A stretch of 64,000 bases of DNA from G963422565 sp963422565 (lineage in GTDB: Bacteria > Pseudomonadota > Alphaproteobacteria > MPNO01), in NCBI GenBank assembly GCA_963422565.1, contig OY730228.1, forward strand, positions 2,480,001 to 2,544,000, in the 5' to 3' direction. Shown piece by piece: positions 1 through 8,371 of the stretch. The translations under genes and the position numbers were made by a program. Under the pieces are notes generated by a model. The model was not told the origin of the DNA. It saw nothing but the letters and a program-made list of their open reading frames with translations, and made no database searches. Position 1 is the first letter of the stretch, and every line of letters begins with the position of its first letter.

Positions 1-72
1 ATCCCGCTCTCCGAGGAGGACAGGAAAATGATCCGGAGCGGCGCTGCGGCCGACGCCAAATTGTCGATGTAA
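1..72 (+). CDS. pstS: Phosphate-binding protein PstS, C-terminal end (partial)
   Basis: The first 24 codons are open and end in TAA at 70-72, reading IPLSEEDRKMIRSGAAADA and a few more residues. Alphaproteobacterial PstS proteins commonly end in a 'GLIPLP..E' stretch like this one, and the next gene is pstC. PstS is the periplasmic phosphate receptor of the Pst importer. Only the tail is visible, so the call rests mainly on gene order. Confidence 0.65.
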   Translation: MPLSEEDRKMIRSGAAADAKLSM

Positions 73-129
73 TCGTCGCCCGGCCGCCAGGGGACGGCGC
101 GCAACCCGAACGCGGACGGCATCGCAGCC

Positions 130-1512
130 ATGTCACCCACGGCCCTGGTCATCGCGATCTTCGCGCTGGCGCTGTTCGGCTTCTATCTGGGGCGGCGGCG
201 GGCGTTCGCCGTGGCGGGTGGGCGCCATCGGGCGTTGCGATCCCGTCCCGACTATTACGGCGCCTACGCGGCGCTGTGGTGCGTCGTCCCCGCCGCCGCC
301 GTCGGCGCCCTGTGGCTGGCCCTCCAACCCGTGATCGTCGAGGAGCTGGTCGTCGCCGGCCTGCCGGAGGCCAAGCGGGCCTTGCCGGCGGACCGCATGT
401 CGCTGCTGCTCAACGACATCCGCAACGTCGCCTCGGGCGTGATCGCGGGAGGCGCCCGCGACCCCGACATCCTGGCGGCGGCGGCCCATCTCGATCGACT
501 GACCAGGATCGGCCATATTGCGCTGTTTGCGGTCGGGCTCGCTATCGCGGTGGCGGGGCTCGGCTTGGCGCGCCTCCGGATCGCGCCCGATTTCGCCGCG
601 CGCGACGCGGTCGAGCGCACGATAAACATGGCCCTGATCGTCTGCTCCTCGATCGCGATCCTGACGACGCTCGGAATCGTCCTCTCGCTGGTCTTCGAGT
701 CGATCCGCTTCTTCGGCCAGGTGGCGTTTCTCGATTTCATGTTCGGGTTGGAATGGAGCCCGCAGACCGCGCTCCGCGACGACCAGGTGGGGTCGACCGG
801 CGCCTTCGGGGCGGTTCCGCTGTTCGCCGGCACGCTGCTGATCACCCTGATCGCGATGCTGATCGCGGTGCCGATCGGGCTGTTGTCGGCGATCTATCTG
901 TCGGACTATGCGAGCGAATGGGTGCGCGGCGTGGTCAAGCCGGCGGTCGAGATCCTCGCCGGCATCCCGACGGTGGTCTATGGCTTCTTCGCGGCGTTGA
1001 CCGTGGCCCCTCAGCTCCGCAGCCTCGGCGAGGCGATCGGCCTCGATGTCGCCTCGGAGAGCGCGCTCGCCGCCGGCGCGGTGATGGGCATCATGATCAT
1101 CCCGTTCATATCCTCGCTCTCCGACGACGTGATGAACGCGGTGCCGCAGGCGCTCCGCCACGGCTCCTATGCGCTCGGGGCGACCAATGCGGAGACCGTG
1201 AAGCGGGTCGTCCTGCCGGCGGCGCTGCCCGGGATCTTCGCCGCCACGCTGCTCGCGGTCAGCCGCGCGATCGGCGAGACCATGATCGTCGTGATGGCCG
1301 CCGGGCTCGCGGCGAACCTGACCGCCAACCCCTTCGAGGCGGTGACCACGGTCACCGTGCAGATCGTCGCGCTGCTGATCGGCGACCAGGAATTCGACAG
1401 CGCCAAGACGCTGGCCGCCTTCGCGCTCGGCCTGGTGCTGTTCTGCATGACCCTGGTGATGAACGTGGTCGCCCTGCATGTGGTGCGCAGATATCGGGAG
1501 CAGTATGACTGA
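130..1512 (+). CDS. pstC: Phosphate ABC transporter permease PstC (extended form)
   Basis: Inner-membrane permease of the high-affinity phosphate importer, working with PstA, PstB and PstS. It has 460 residues against about 320 in E. coli PstC. The extra part is N-terminal: a first membrane segment (about 3-22), a second (about 46-66), a soluble stretch, and another segment near 130-150. The usual PstC core starts near residue 165. The binding-protein-dependent permease loop (EILAGIPTVVYGF, then the ALGATNAETVKRVVLP coupling region) is intact. The long N-terminus is known from other alphaproteobacteria. The stop overlaps the pstA start. No strong Shine-Dalgarno sequence is visible before the ATG. 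Confidence 0.95.
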   Translation: MSPTALVIAIFALALFGFYLGRRRAFAVAGGRHRALRSRPDYYGAYAALWCVVPAAAVGALWLALQPVIVEELVVAGLPEAKRALPADRMSLLLNDIRNVASGVIAGGARDPDILAAAAHLDRLTRIGHIALFAVGLAIAVAGLGLARLRIAPDFAARDAVERTINMALIVCSSIAILTTLGIVLSLVFESIRFFGQVAFLDFMFGLEWSPQTALRDDQVGSTGAFGAVPLFAGTLLITLIAMLIAVPIGLLSAIYLSDYASEWVRGVVKPAVEILAGIPTVVYGFFAALTVAPQLRSLGEAIGLDVASESALAAGAVMGIMIIPFISSLSDDVMNAVPQALRHGSYALGATNAETVKRVVLPAALPGIFAATLLAVSRAIGETMIVVMAAGLAANLTANPFEAVTTVTVQIVALLIGDQEFDSAKTLAAFALGLVLFCMTLVMNVVALHVVRRYREQYD

Positions 1513-2818
1513 GACCGCGCAGGCTCCGGGTCACGGCCCGGCGAAGCGGCGCCCGAAGCTGGATCCGGCGCGGCTGCGCCGGCGCCACCGGGCGGAACGG
1601 CGCTTCCAGCTCTACGGCATCGCCGCGCTGGCGATCGCCACCTCGGCGCTGCTCTGGCTGCTGGTCAGCATCGTCGGCCGCGGTTACGGCGCGTTCGTCC
1701 AGACGCATCTGCTGCTCGACGTGCATTTCGACCCGGCGCTGCTCGGCATCTCCGCCGAGGCCACGCCGGAGGCGCTGGCGAGGGCCGATTACGGCGCCGT
1801 CTACAAGGCGGCCCTGCGCGGCGCCTTCCCCGAGGTGACGAAGCGCCGCGACCGCCGCGCGTTGTACCGCCTGTTGAGTCCGGGCGCCGCGGACGATCTC
1901 AGGGAGGCGCTCCGCGACGACCCCGCCTTGCTCGACCGGCGCGCCGCGCTATGGCTGACCGCCTCGGACCATGTCGACATGCTCCGCAAGGGGGCGATCG
2001 ACCGCGATACGCCCGAGAACGCGCGTGCGCTCAAGAACCGGCAGATCGCCTGGCTGGACCGGCTCGACGCGGCGGGGGCGGTGGAGTCGAAGTTCAATAC
2101 GCGCTTCTTCTCCGCCGGCGCCTCGCGCGAGCCGGAGCTGGCCGGCGTCTGGGGCGCGGTCGTCGGCTCGGCCTTCACGATGCTGATCACCCTGCTGCTT
2201 GCCTTCCCCGTCGGCGTCGCCGCCGCGGTCTATCTCGAAGAGGTCGCGCCGAAGAACCGTTGGACCGATCTGATCGAGGTCAACATCAACAACCTGGCCG
2301 CGGTGCCTTCGATCGTTTTCGGGCTGCTGGGGCTCGCGGTGTTCCTGAACCTATTCGGAGTCCCGCGTTCGGCGCCGCTCGCCGGCGGCATGGTGTTGGC
2401 ACTGATGAGCCTGCCCACCATCATCATCGCGACCCGTGCGGCGCTCAAGGCGGTGCCGTCATCGATCCGCGAGGCCGCGCTCGGCATCGGCGCCTCCGAC
2501 ACCCAGGTGGTCTCCCATCACGTGCTGCCGTTGGCGCTGCCGGGGATTCTGACCGGGACGATCATCGCCATGGCGCAGGCCCTGGGCGAGACCGCGCCGC
2601 TTCTGATGATCGGCATGGTCGCCTTCATCGTCGACATCCCGACCGGCCCGGTCGACCCGGCGACCGTGCTGCCGGTGCAGATCTATCTGTGGAGCGACAT
2701 GCCCGAGCGGGCTTTCGTCGAGAAGACGAGTGCCGCGATCATGGTGTTGCTGGGGTTCCTGGCGGTCATGAACGCGGCGGCGATTTTTCTGAGGCGCCGG
2801 TTCGAACGGCGCTGGTGA
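1505..2818 (+). CDS. pstA: Phosphate ABC transporter permease PstA (with N-terminal DUF3333-type extension)
   Basis: Second membrane subunit of the phosphate importer, 437 residues. A first membrane segment (about 37-57) is followed by a periplasmic-looking domain (about 60-205) of the DUF3333 type seen in alphaproteobacterial PstA. The permease core then begins with VVGSAFTMLITLLLAF and carries the coupling region ALGIGASDTQVVSHHVLPLA. I chose the ATG at 1505, which overlaps the last eight bases of pstC, over an ATG at 1478 that would add nine residues inside pstC. The overlap suggests translational coupling. pstB starts 16 bases after the stop. Confidence 0.95.
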   Translation: MTETAQAPGHGPAKRRPKLDPARLRRRHRAERRFQLYGIAALAIATSALLWLLVSIVGRGYGAFVQTHLLLDVHFDPALLGISAEATPEALARADYGAVYKAALRGAFPEVTKRRDRRALYRLLSPGAADDLREALRDDPALLDRRAALWLTASDHVDMLRKGAIDRDTPENARALKNRQIAWLDRLDAAGAVESKFNTRFFSAGASREPELAGVWGAVVGSAFTMLITLLLAFPVGVAAAVYLEEVAPKNRWTDLIEVNINNLAAVPSIVFGLLGLAVFLNLFGVPRSAPLAGGMVLALMSLPTIIIATRAALKAVPSSIREAALGIGASDTQVVSHHVLPLALPGILTGTIIAMAQALGETAPLLMIGMVAFIVDIPTGPVDPATVLPVQIYLWSDMPERAFVEKTSAAIMVLLGFLAVMNAAAIFLRRRFERRW

Positions 2819-2834
2819 GCGGGGAGGAACGGGT

Positions 2835-3665
2835 ATGGCGAGCGACGGGGGGATGATGCCCATCGAGGCGGCGGCGGTCGCACCGCGCGCGGCCGGGCCC
2901 GCCGAGCCGCCGGTCAAGATTTGTGCCGAAGGAGTCAACGTCCATTATGGCGGCAAGCAGGCGCTCGCCGATGTCGCCATCGAGATTCCGCAATATCGGG
3001 TCACCGCGCTGATCGGCCCGTCCGGTTGCGGCAAATCGACCTTTCTCCGCTGCATCAACCGCATGAACGACGTCATCGAGGGCTGTCGCGTGATCGGCAC
3101 GGTGCGGATCGACGGTGCCGACATCTATGACCGGTCGGTCGACGTGGTGCAGCTCCGGGCGCGGGTCGGGATGGTGTTCCAGAAGCCCAACCCGTTCCCC
3201 AAGTCGATCTTCGACAATGTCGCCTACGGGCCGCGGATCCACGGGCTCGCCGGCTCGCGCGGCGAGCTCGAAGACATCGTCCGCGACAGCCTCGAGCGTG
3301 CCGGGCTGCTCCGCGAGGTCTGGGACCGGCTTCAGGAACCCGGCACCGGGCTGTCGGGCGGCCAGCAGCAGCGTCTGTGCATTGCGCGGGCGATCGCCAT
3401 CAACCCCGAGGTGATCCTGATGGACGAGCCCTGTTCCGCGCTCGATCCCATCGCCACCGCGCGGATCGAGGAGCTGATGGACGAGCTTCGGGAGAATTTC
3501 ACGATCGTGATCGTCACCCATTCGATGCAGCAGGCCGCGCGGGTCTCGCAGAAGACCGCCTTCTTCCATCTCGGGCGGCTCGTCGAGGTCGGCGCGACCG
3601 AGACCATCTTCACCAACCCGACGGACGACCGTACCCAGGGCTATATCACCGGACGCTTCGGTTGA
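2835..3665 (+). CDS. pstB: Phosphate ABC transporter ATP-binding protein PstB
   Basis: Cytoplasmic ATPase that drives the PstCA channel, 276 residues. Walker A is GPSGCGKST (residues 61-69), the signature is LSGGQQQR, Walker B is VILMDEP followed by CSALDP, and the switch histidine lies in THSMQQA. The first 28 residues are an alanine- and proline-rich leader absent from E. coli PstB. A GGGGAGG motif 10 bases upstream supports the ATG at 2835. It lies inside the pst-phoU-phoB operon. Confidence 0.97.
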   Translation: MASDGGMMPIEAAAVAPRAAGPAEPPVKICAEGVNVHYGGKQALADVAIEIPQYRVTALIGPSGCGKSTFLRCINRMNDVIEGCRVIGTVRIDGADIYDRSVDVVQLRARVGMVFQKPNPFPKSIFDNVAYGPRIHGLAGSRGELEDIVRDSLERAGLLREVWDRLQEPGTGLSGGQQQRLCIARAIAINPEVILMDEPCSALDPIATARIEELMDELRENFTIVIVTHSMQQAARVSQKTAFFHLGRLVEVGATETIFTNPTDDRTQGYITGRFG

Positions 3666-3705
3666 GGGCGCGCGGCGCGGCGCAGCGCAGAAGGGAAGAC
3701 CGGCC

Positions 3706-4404
3706 ATGGACGCCGAGCATATCGTCAGCTCCTACGACGAGGAGCTGGAGGACCTTCAAAGCACTATCGTCCGGATGGGCGGGCTGACGGAGACGCAGAT
3801 CGCCCATGCCATCCAGGCCCTGGTCGAGCGGAACCCGGACTTGGCCGAGTCCGTCGTCGACCGGGACGAAGAGGTCGACCGCCTCGCCCAGAAGGTCGAC
3901 GAGAAGGCGACCCGACTTCTCGCCCTGCGCCAGCCCATGGCGTTCGACCTGCGCAACGTCGTCGCGGCGCTGAAGATCGCCGCCGATCTGGAGCGCGTCG
4001 CCGATTACGCGTCGAACATCGCCCGCCGCTCGATCGCCCTGTCGGATGTCGCCCCGGTCCGCCCGGTCCGCGTCGTCCCGCGCATGAGCCGCTTCGCCCA
4101 GGAGATGATCCGGGACGTGCTCGACGCCTATGTCGAGCGCGATGTGGAGAAGGCGACGGCGGTGTGGCGTTCCGACCGTGATGTCGACGACATGTATGTC
4201 AGCCTGTTTCGCGAGCTGCTGACCTACATGATGGAGGATCCGCGCAGCATCACCCCCTGCATCCATCTCCTGTTCGTCGCCAAGCATATCGAGCGCATCG
4301 GCGATCATGTCACCAATATCGCGGAGACGATCTACTTCCTGGTCCGCGGCGTCCATATGACCGAGAGCCGTCCGCGCGGGCGAACGGCCGATCACCAGAT
4401 CTGA
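3706..4404 (+). CDS. phoU: Phosphate signalling regulator PhoU
   Basis: PhoU is an all-helical cytoplasmic protein of two three-helix repeats. It connects the Pst transporter to the PhoR sensor kinase and restrains phosphate uptake. The 232 residues cover both repeats, each with the family's E/D-rich metal-binding motif (ESVVDRDEEVDRL in the first, DRDVDDMYVSL in the second) and the IERIGDHVTNIAE helix near the C-terminus. Length is normal for the family. It starts 40 bases after pstB, behind a GAAGGGAAG ribosome-binding site. Confidence 0.96.
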   Translation: MDAEHIVSSYDEELEDLQSTIVRMGGLTETQIAHAIQALVERNPDLAESVVDRDEEVDRLAQKVDEKATRLLALRQPMAFDLRNVVAALKIAADLERVADYASNIARRSIALSDVAPVRPVRVVPRMSRFAQEMIRDVLDAYVERDVEKATAVWRSDRDVDDMYVSLFRELLTYMMEDPRSITPCIHLLFVAKHIERIGDHVTNIAETIYFLVRGVHMTESRPRGRTADHQI

Positions 4405-4679
4405 GGGCTCGACCCGGAACTTGCGCGCGGTCGCGACATGATGCGAGGTCCGGAAGCGGAGGCCGAACATGGCCCGGGACGAGACCGCTCGGCGGCGTTG
4501 CGCGCGCCGGGCGGTGCGCGACGAATCGAACGCCGCATCCGAGACCGGATGCGCGATAGACGAGGATCGGGAGGTGGTGACGTCGTTTCCTCATGGGCCG
4601 TGCGCCGCGCCGTCCGGGGGACGGGGGATCGTGCCGTCGGTCGCCGGCGGGTTCCGGGTCGGGCTCCGGGGATAAGGGG

Positions 4680-5393
4680 ATGAGCGTGCCTCCCGTCGTG
4701 CTGCTGGTCGACGACGAGGCGGCGCTGGTCTCGGTGTTGAGCTACAATCTCGAGCGGGCCGGGTTCGAGATGCTGACCGCGCCCGACGGCGAGGAAGCGC
4801 TGGAGACCCTCGCCGCGCGCCGCGTCGATCTGGTCCTGCTCGACTGGATGATGCCCTATCTGAGCGGCATCGAGGTCTGCCGCCGGCTGCGCCGCAACCG
4901 GGCCACCCGCAATATTCCGATCATCATCCTGACCGCCCGTGCCGAGGAGGCGGACCTCGTGCGCGGGCTCGATACCGGGGCCGACGACTATGTCTCGAAG
5001 CCCTTCTCGACGTCCGAGCTGATCGCCCGGATGCGCGCCGTGCTGCGCCGGATACGCCCGTTGCTCGCGGACGAGGAGCTGACCTATGGCGGCCTGCACA
5101 TGGACCTCGCCGCCCACCGCGTGACCCGCGACGGGCGCCGCCTGCGGCTCGGTCCGACCGAGTTCCGGCTTCTGCGCCATCTCATGGAACATCCCGGGCG
5201 GGTGTTCTCTCGCGACCGGCTCATCGACGCGGTCTGGGGTCCCGACATCCATATCGGCACCCGGACCGTCGACGTCCATGTCCGGCGGCTGCGCAAGGAG
5301 CTCAACGCGGCGGGGGAGGCTGATCTGGTCCGGACGGTCCGATCCTGGGGCTACGCGCTCGAAGACCCTTCGACCGCCGGCGCGGCTTCGTGA
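4680..5393 (+). CDS. phoB: Phosphate regulon response regulator PhoB
   Basis: Two-domain response regulator that activates the phosphate-starvation regulon when phosphorylated by PhoR. Residues 1-120 form the receiver, with the acidic pair DDE, the phospho-acceptor Asp in LVLLDWMMP, the switch Thr in IILTARAE and the Lys in VSKPFS. A C-terminal winged helix (about 135-230) contains TEFRLLRHLMEHPGRVFSR and RTVDVHVRRLRK. I start it at ATG 4680, where homology begins; an ATG at 4593 would add 29 low-complexity residues. A GTG at 4686 is an alternative with a better-spaced AAGGGG. No phoR is adjacent. Its last 43 bases overlap a macro-domain remnant on the other strand. Confidence 0.95.
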   Translation: MSVPPVVLLVDDEAALVSVLSYNLERAGFEMLTAPDGEEALETLAARRVDLVLLDWMMPYLSGIEVCRRLRRNRATRNIPIIILTARAEEADLVRGLDTGADDYVSKPFSTSELIARMRAVLRRIRPLLADEELTYGGLHMDLAAHRVTRDGRRLRLGPTEFRLLRHLMEHPGRVFSRDRLIDAVWGPDIHIGTRTVDVHVRRLRKELNAAGEADLVRTVRSWGYALEDPSTAGAAS

Positions 5394-5500
5394 GCGGCGG
5401 CGCGGCGGATCGCCCCGTCGACGCCGAGCGGGCTCGCGTTGGCGGCGTCGACGATCGCATCCGCATCGAGCCCGGCGATGTCGACCCGATGAGCGCTCAT
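5351..5500 (-). pseudogene. Truncated macro-domain (ADP-ribose-binding) remnant, 49 codons
   Basis: The ATG at 5500 overlaps the adenosine kinase stop as ATGA. The reading frame then gives VDIAGLDADAIVDAANASPL followed by GVDGAIRRAAAHE and a stop. That matches the N-terminal ADP-ribose loop of macro-domain hydrolases (consensus DI-x-x-x-xVDAIVNAAN-x-x-L-GGGGVDGAIHRAA). The glycine run is shortened to one Gly, and the remaining roughly 120 residues of the domain are missing because the frame runs into the convergent phoB. I read it as a decayed 3' partner of the kinase. A short translated peptide cannot be excluded. Confidence 0.6.
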
Positions 5501-6552
5501 GCGGTCGGACGTCCCGCCCGCCTTCTCTGGGCCGGCGAGGGCGCTGCGAACACGGTTTCGTCGAGCAGATCCGCGAGCCGCATCTCCGGCCGGGCGCCGT
5601 GATGGCCGATGATCTCGGCGGCGGCGAGCGCGCCGATGCGCCCGCAATCGGCGGCGTCGCGCCCGCGCGTCAGCCCGAACAGCACGCCGGCCGCGTAGAG
5701 ATCTCCCGCCCCGGTCGTATCGACGACCGGCCCCGGAGCCACGCTGTCGATCTCGGTAAGGCGTGCGCCCTCGACGATGACCGAGCCGGCGGCGCCGCGG
5801 GTCAGTGCGGCGAACGCGCAGTCGCGGCCCGCCCGCGCCGCCGCCTCGGCGAAGTCCTCGACCTTGTAGAGCGCGGCGATCTCCGCCGCGTTGGCGAACA
5901 GGATATCGACATGTCCGGCGACGAGGTCGCGGAAGGCGGCGCGATGGCGCAACACGCAGAGCTCGTCCGACAGGGACAGCGCGACCCTGCGCCCTGCCGC
6001 ATGGGCGAGCTCGGCCGCCTTGAAGAAGGCGTCCCTGGCGGGCCCGCGGTCGAACAGATAGCCCTCGAGATAGGTGATCGCCGCCGCCTCGATCAGCGCC
6101 GTGTCGATGTCCTGGGGGCCGAGCTCCGCGGACGCGCCGAGGAATGTCTGCATGGTCCGCTCGGCGTCGGGCGTCACGAAGATGAGACAGCGCGCGGTCG
6201 CCGATCCGCCGGCCGCGGGCGGGGTGCGATAGGTCACGCCGGCGGCGCGGATGTCGTGGCCGAAGACGCCGCCCAGCAGGTCGTCGGCGACCTTGCCGAT
6301 ATAGGCGCCGCGGCCGCCGAGCGAGGCGAGCCCGGCGAGTGTGTTGGCGGCCGAGCCGCCCGAGACCTCGATCGCCGGCCCCATCGCTGCGTAGAGCGCC
6401 TCCGCGCGGTCGCTGTCGATCAGGGTCATCGCGCCCTTGCGAAGCGCGAGCGCGGCGAGCGCCGCCTCGTCGATGCGCGAGACGACGTCGACGATCGCGT
6501 TGCCGAGCCCGACGACATCGAACTCGGCGGCTGCCGGCGAGGGGACTGGCAT
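5497..6552 (-). CDS. Adenosine kinase (PfkB family sugar/nucleoside kinase)
   Basis: Cytoplasmic kinase of the ribokinase/PfkB fold, 351 residues, predicted to phosphorylate adenosine with ATP for purine salvage. N-terminal VVGLGNAIVDVV and the GGSAANTLAGLASLGG motif (PfkB signature 1) bind substrate. The C-terminal DTTGAGDLYAAGVLFGL is signature 2, with the catalytic Asp in GAGD. The stretch between them matches alphaproteobacterial adenosine kinases better than ribokinases or fructokinases. Substrate is inferred from that similarity. It is convergent with phoB and divergent from the EI24-like gene. Confidence 0.88.
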   Translation of the reverse strand: MPVPSPAAAEFDVVGLGNAIVDVVSRIDEAALAALALRKGAMTLIDSDRAEALYAAMGPAIEVSGGSAANTLAGLASLGGRGAYIGKVADDLLGGVFGHDIRAAGVTYRTPPAAGGSATARCLIFVTPDAERTMQTFLGASAELGPQDIDTALIEAAAITYLEGYLFDRGPARDAFFKAAELAHAAGRRVALSLSDELCVLRHRAAFRDLVAGHVDILFANAAEIAALYKVEDFAEAAARAGRDCAFAALTRGAAGSVIVEGARLTEIDSVAPGPVVDTTGAGDLYAAGVLFGLTRGRDAADCGRIGALAAAEIIGHHGARPEMRLADLLDETVFAAPSPAQRRRAGRPTA

Positions 6553-6574
6553 CGCGGTCTCCCGACTCGGCCCG

Positions 6575-6602
6575 CTGCAAGGCGCGGACGCCGCACTATA
6601 CT
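6575..6602 (+). promoter_or_regulatory. Candidate sigma70 promoter for the EI24-like gene
   Basis: TATACT at 6597-6602 matches five of six -10 bases. CTGCAA at 6575-6580, 16 bases upstream, is a weak -35. Transcription would start near 6609, which would make the ATG at 6611 almost leaderless and favour translation from 6644. It lies in the short divergent gap after the adenosine kinase start. Confidence 0.4.
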
Positions 6603-6643
6603 GGGCCTCGATGTCGCTTCAACGCGGCCTTGCAGGCCGGGTC

Positions 6644-7306
6644 ATGCTGCACTCTCTCGTCAAGTCGTTTCGACAGGGGTTGGATCCGGGGTTTCGCAGG
6701 GCCGCGGTCAAGGCGGCGGTCCTGTCCGCGGGTCTGTTCCTCGCTCTCGCGGGTCTCGCCGCCTGGGCGCTCCCGTGCCTGTCCGTACTCGGGGTGGGCT
6801 GGCTCGACTGGCTGGTGGGGCTGGTCGGCGGGCTCGGCGCGCTCCTTCTGGCGATTCTGCTGTTCCCTGCGGTCGCCGGAATCGCCGTGGGGCTGTTCCT
6901 CGAGGATGTCGCCGATGCGGTGGAGGCGCACCACTATCCGGATCTGCCGCCGGCGAGCGGGGGCGCCGCATCCGTGCTGGCCGCCATACGGCTTTCCGGT
7001 CTCGCTCTCGCCCTCAACCTGCTGCTGCTGCCTGTCTATCTGCTGCCCGGCCCGAATGTTTTTGTCTTCTTCGCCATAAACGGCTATCTTCTCGGTCGGG
7101 AGTATTTCGAGCTGGCCGCGCTCAGGAGGATGAGCACGGCGGCGGCGCGGGGCCTGCGCAGGAAGAACGCTTGGCGCGTGTTCGCGGCAGGCTGTCTGAT
7201 CACGGTCCTCCTGAGCATCCCCGTCGTCGGTTGGTCGATGCCGATCATCGCGGCGGCCTTCATGGTACACGAGGTCGCAGCGGTCGCGCGGGCCGACCGG
7301 CAGTAG
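6644..7306 (+). CDS. EI24 domain / CysZ-like membrane protein
   Basis: Integral membrane protein of about 220 residues with four or more hydrophobic segments (VLSAGLFLALAGLAAWALPC; WLVGLVGGLGALLLAILLFPA; LALALNLLLLPVYLLPGPNV; VFAAGCLITVLLSIPVVGW). The EI24 family includes CysZ, a sulfate channel, but this branch is uncharacterised in alphaproteobacteria and no cysteine-biosynthesis genes are near. I prefer ATG 6644 because related proteins begin with MLxAL-type sequence followed by a DPxFRR motif. ATG 6611 in the same frame would add 11 residues. Confidence 0.75.
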   Translation: MLHSLVKSFRQGLDPGFRRAAVKAAVLSAGLFLALAGLAAWALPCLSVLGVGWLDWLVGLVGGLGALLLAILLFPAVAGIAVGLFLEDVADAVEAHHYPDLPPASGGAASVLAAIRLSGLALALNLLLLPVYLLPGPNVFVFFAINGYLLGREYFELAALRRMSTAAARGLRRKNAWRVFAAGCLITVLLSIPVVGWSMPIIAAAFMVHEVAAVARADRQ

Positions 7307-7335
7307 TCGGACGAGGGGACGAGGGGAGCACCGCC

Positions 7336-7920
7336 ATGTTCAGCCGCAAGAAGGGCGAAGGCGAGGACGGCGAGAGGGAAGACCGGCAGCCCGAGACCGA
7401 CGCCCAGAACGCCGCCCAGAACGCCGCCGCCGACGCGCAGCCTCGGGGCCGTGAGCGCGGCCCCGCGCCGCCGCGCGTCCGCGTTCCGGTGCGCCGCACC
7501 GATGCGGTCCGCCGCGTCCACGGTCTTCCGCCCGGCGGACCCGCCCCGACGGATGTCGAAAACCGGCTCGTCGTCGGCCGCGAGACCGTGTTGCGCGGCC
7601 ATATCGCATCTTGCGAACGGCTTGTCGTCGAGGGCCGGGTCGACGCCGAATCCTGCAGCTGCGGGTCGATGGAGATCGCCGCGACGGGCGATCTCAAGGG
7701 GATCGCCGACGCCGAGACGGCCGACATCTCGGGGACCTTCGAAGGGACCTTGAGCGTGCGGGGCCTGCTGGCCGTACGCGCCACCGGGCGCGTCAGCGGC
7801 AGCGTCTCCTACGGGGACCTCGAGATCGAGCAGGGCGGCCGGATCTGCGGGGAGATCAAGTTCGAGGATCCGGAGGCGGCCCGGGCGCCGCTCCGCGCCG
7901 TGGATGCGCCGGCCGGGTAG
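7336..7920 (+). CDS. Bactofilin (polymer-forming cytoskeletal protein)
   Basis: Bactofilins are small right-handed beta-helix proteins that polymerise without nucleotides and organise cell-envelope processes such as stalk or septum growth. The 194 residues comprise a charged, disordered leader (1-78, EDGEREDRQPE and alanine-rich) and the bactofilin core (about 80-180). The core shows regularly spaced short strands with conserved glycines (VVGRETVLRGHI, LVVEGRVDA, GTFEGTLSVRG, ATGRVSGSVSYGDLEIEQGG, ICGEI). Length and layout are normal. A GAGGGGAG ribosome-binding site precedes the ATG. Longer reading in this frame from inside phoB is artefactual. Confidence 0.92.
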   Translation: MFSRKKGEGEDGEREDRQPETDAQNAAQNAAADAQPRGRERGPAPPRVRVPVRRTDAVRRVHGLPPGGPAPTDVENRLVVGRETVLRGHIASCERLVVEGRVDAESCSCGSMEIAATGDLKGIADAETADISGTFEGTLSVRGLLAVRATGRVSGSVSYGDLEIEQGGRICGEIKFEDPEAARAPLRAVDAPAG

Positions 7921-7930
7921 CGCCCGGCCG

Positions 7931-8371
7931 ATGACGGCCGCGTTCGCGCGATGCGCCCGGACGCTCCTGCCGGCCTGTGCGCTCGCGGCGCTCCTCTCTT
8001 CCTGTGGCGAATCGCCGCCGGAGCGGCGGCCCGCGATCCAAGCCAGGACCGACACCGCCCCGGTCGGCATCCCGGGGCGCGCTCCCCCGGCGCCGATCGA
8101 CGCCGATCCCCGGCGCCTGCGGCATCTCGACCGGGCGGCGCTGCGGTCGCTCCTCGGCCGGCCCGATTTCGAGCGCCGCGACGGCAGCGCGCTGCTTCTG
8201 CGCTACCGCCACGAGAACTGTCTCCTCGACCTGTTCCTCTATGACGGGACCGGTATTGCCCATGTCGAGGCGCGCGGGCGCGACGCGGTGAGCCCCTATG
8301 CGACTCGTGCCTGCCTCGAAGCGCTGCTCCGCGCGGCCGACCGGAACGATCAGCGCGTCTTGGCGCGGTAG
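7931..8371 (+). CDS. Conserved hypothetical lipoprotein
   Basis: Predicted envelope lipoprotein of 146 residues. A signal peptide (ARTLLPACALAALLSSC) ends in a lipobox-like LSSC near residue 21, followed by a proline-rich linker. The C-terminal half has LDRAALRSLLGRPDFERRDG and LLLRYRHENCLLDLFLYDG, a pattern resembling SmpA/BamE-type small lipoproteins, in which a 'L...lG.P' helix precedes a beta hairpin. That resemblance is my inference. Two cysteines (in HENCLLD and TRACLEALL) could form a disulfide. It is convergent with nth and overlaps it by 22 bases. Confidence 0.75.
   Translation: MTAAFARCARTLLPACALAALLSSCGESPPERRPAIQARTDTAPVGIPGRAPPAPIDADPRRLRHLDRAALRSLLGRPDFERRDGSALLLRYRHENCLLDLFLYDGTGIAHVEARGRDAVSPYATRACLEALLRAADRNDQRVLAR

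Noticed and set aside
4405..4679. Possible small genes or a Pho box between phoU and phoB.
   Set aside because: Frames are arginine-rich and motif-free, and I could not find repeated CTGTCAT-like half-sites.
5278..7920. An 880-codon forward frame running from inside phoB through the adenosine kinase region to the end of bactofilin.
   Set aside because: Only the last 194 codons are real (bactofilin). The rest is antisense or out of frame to recognised genes.
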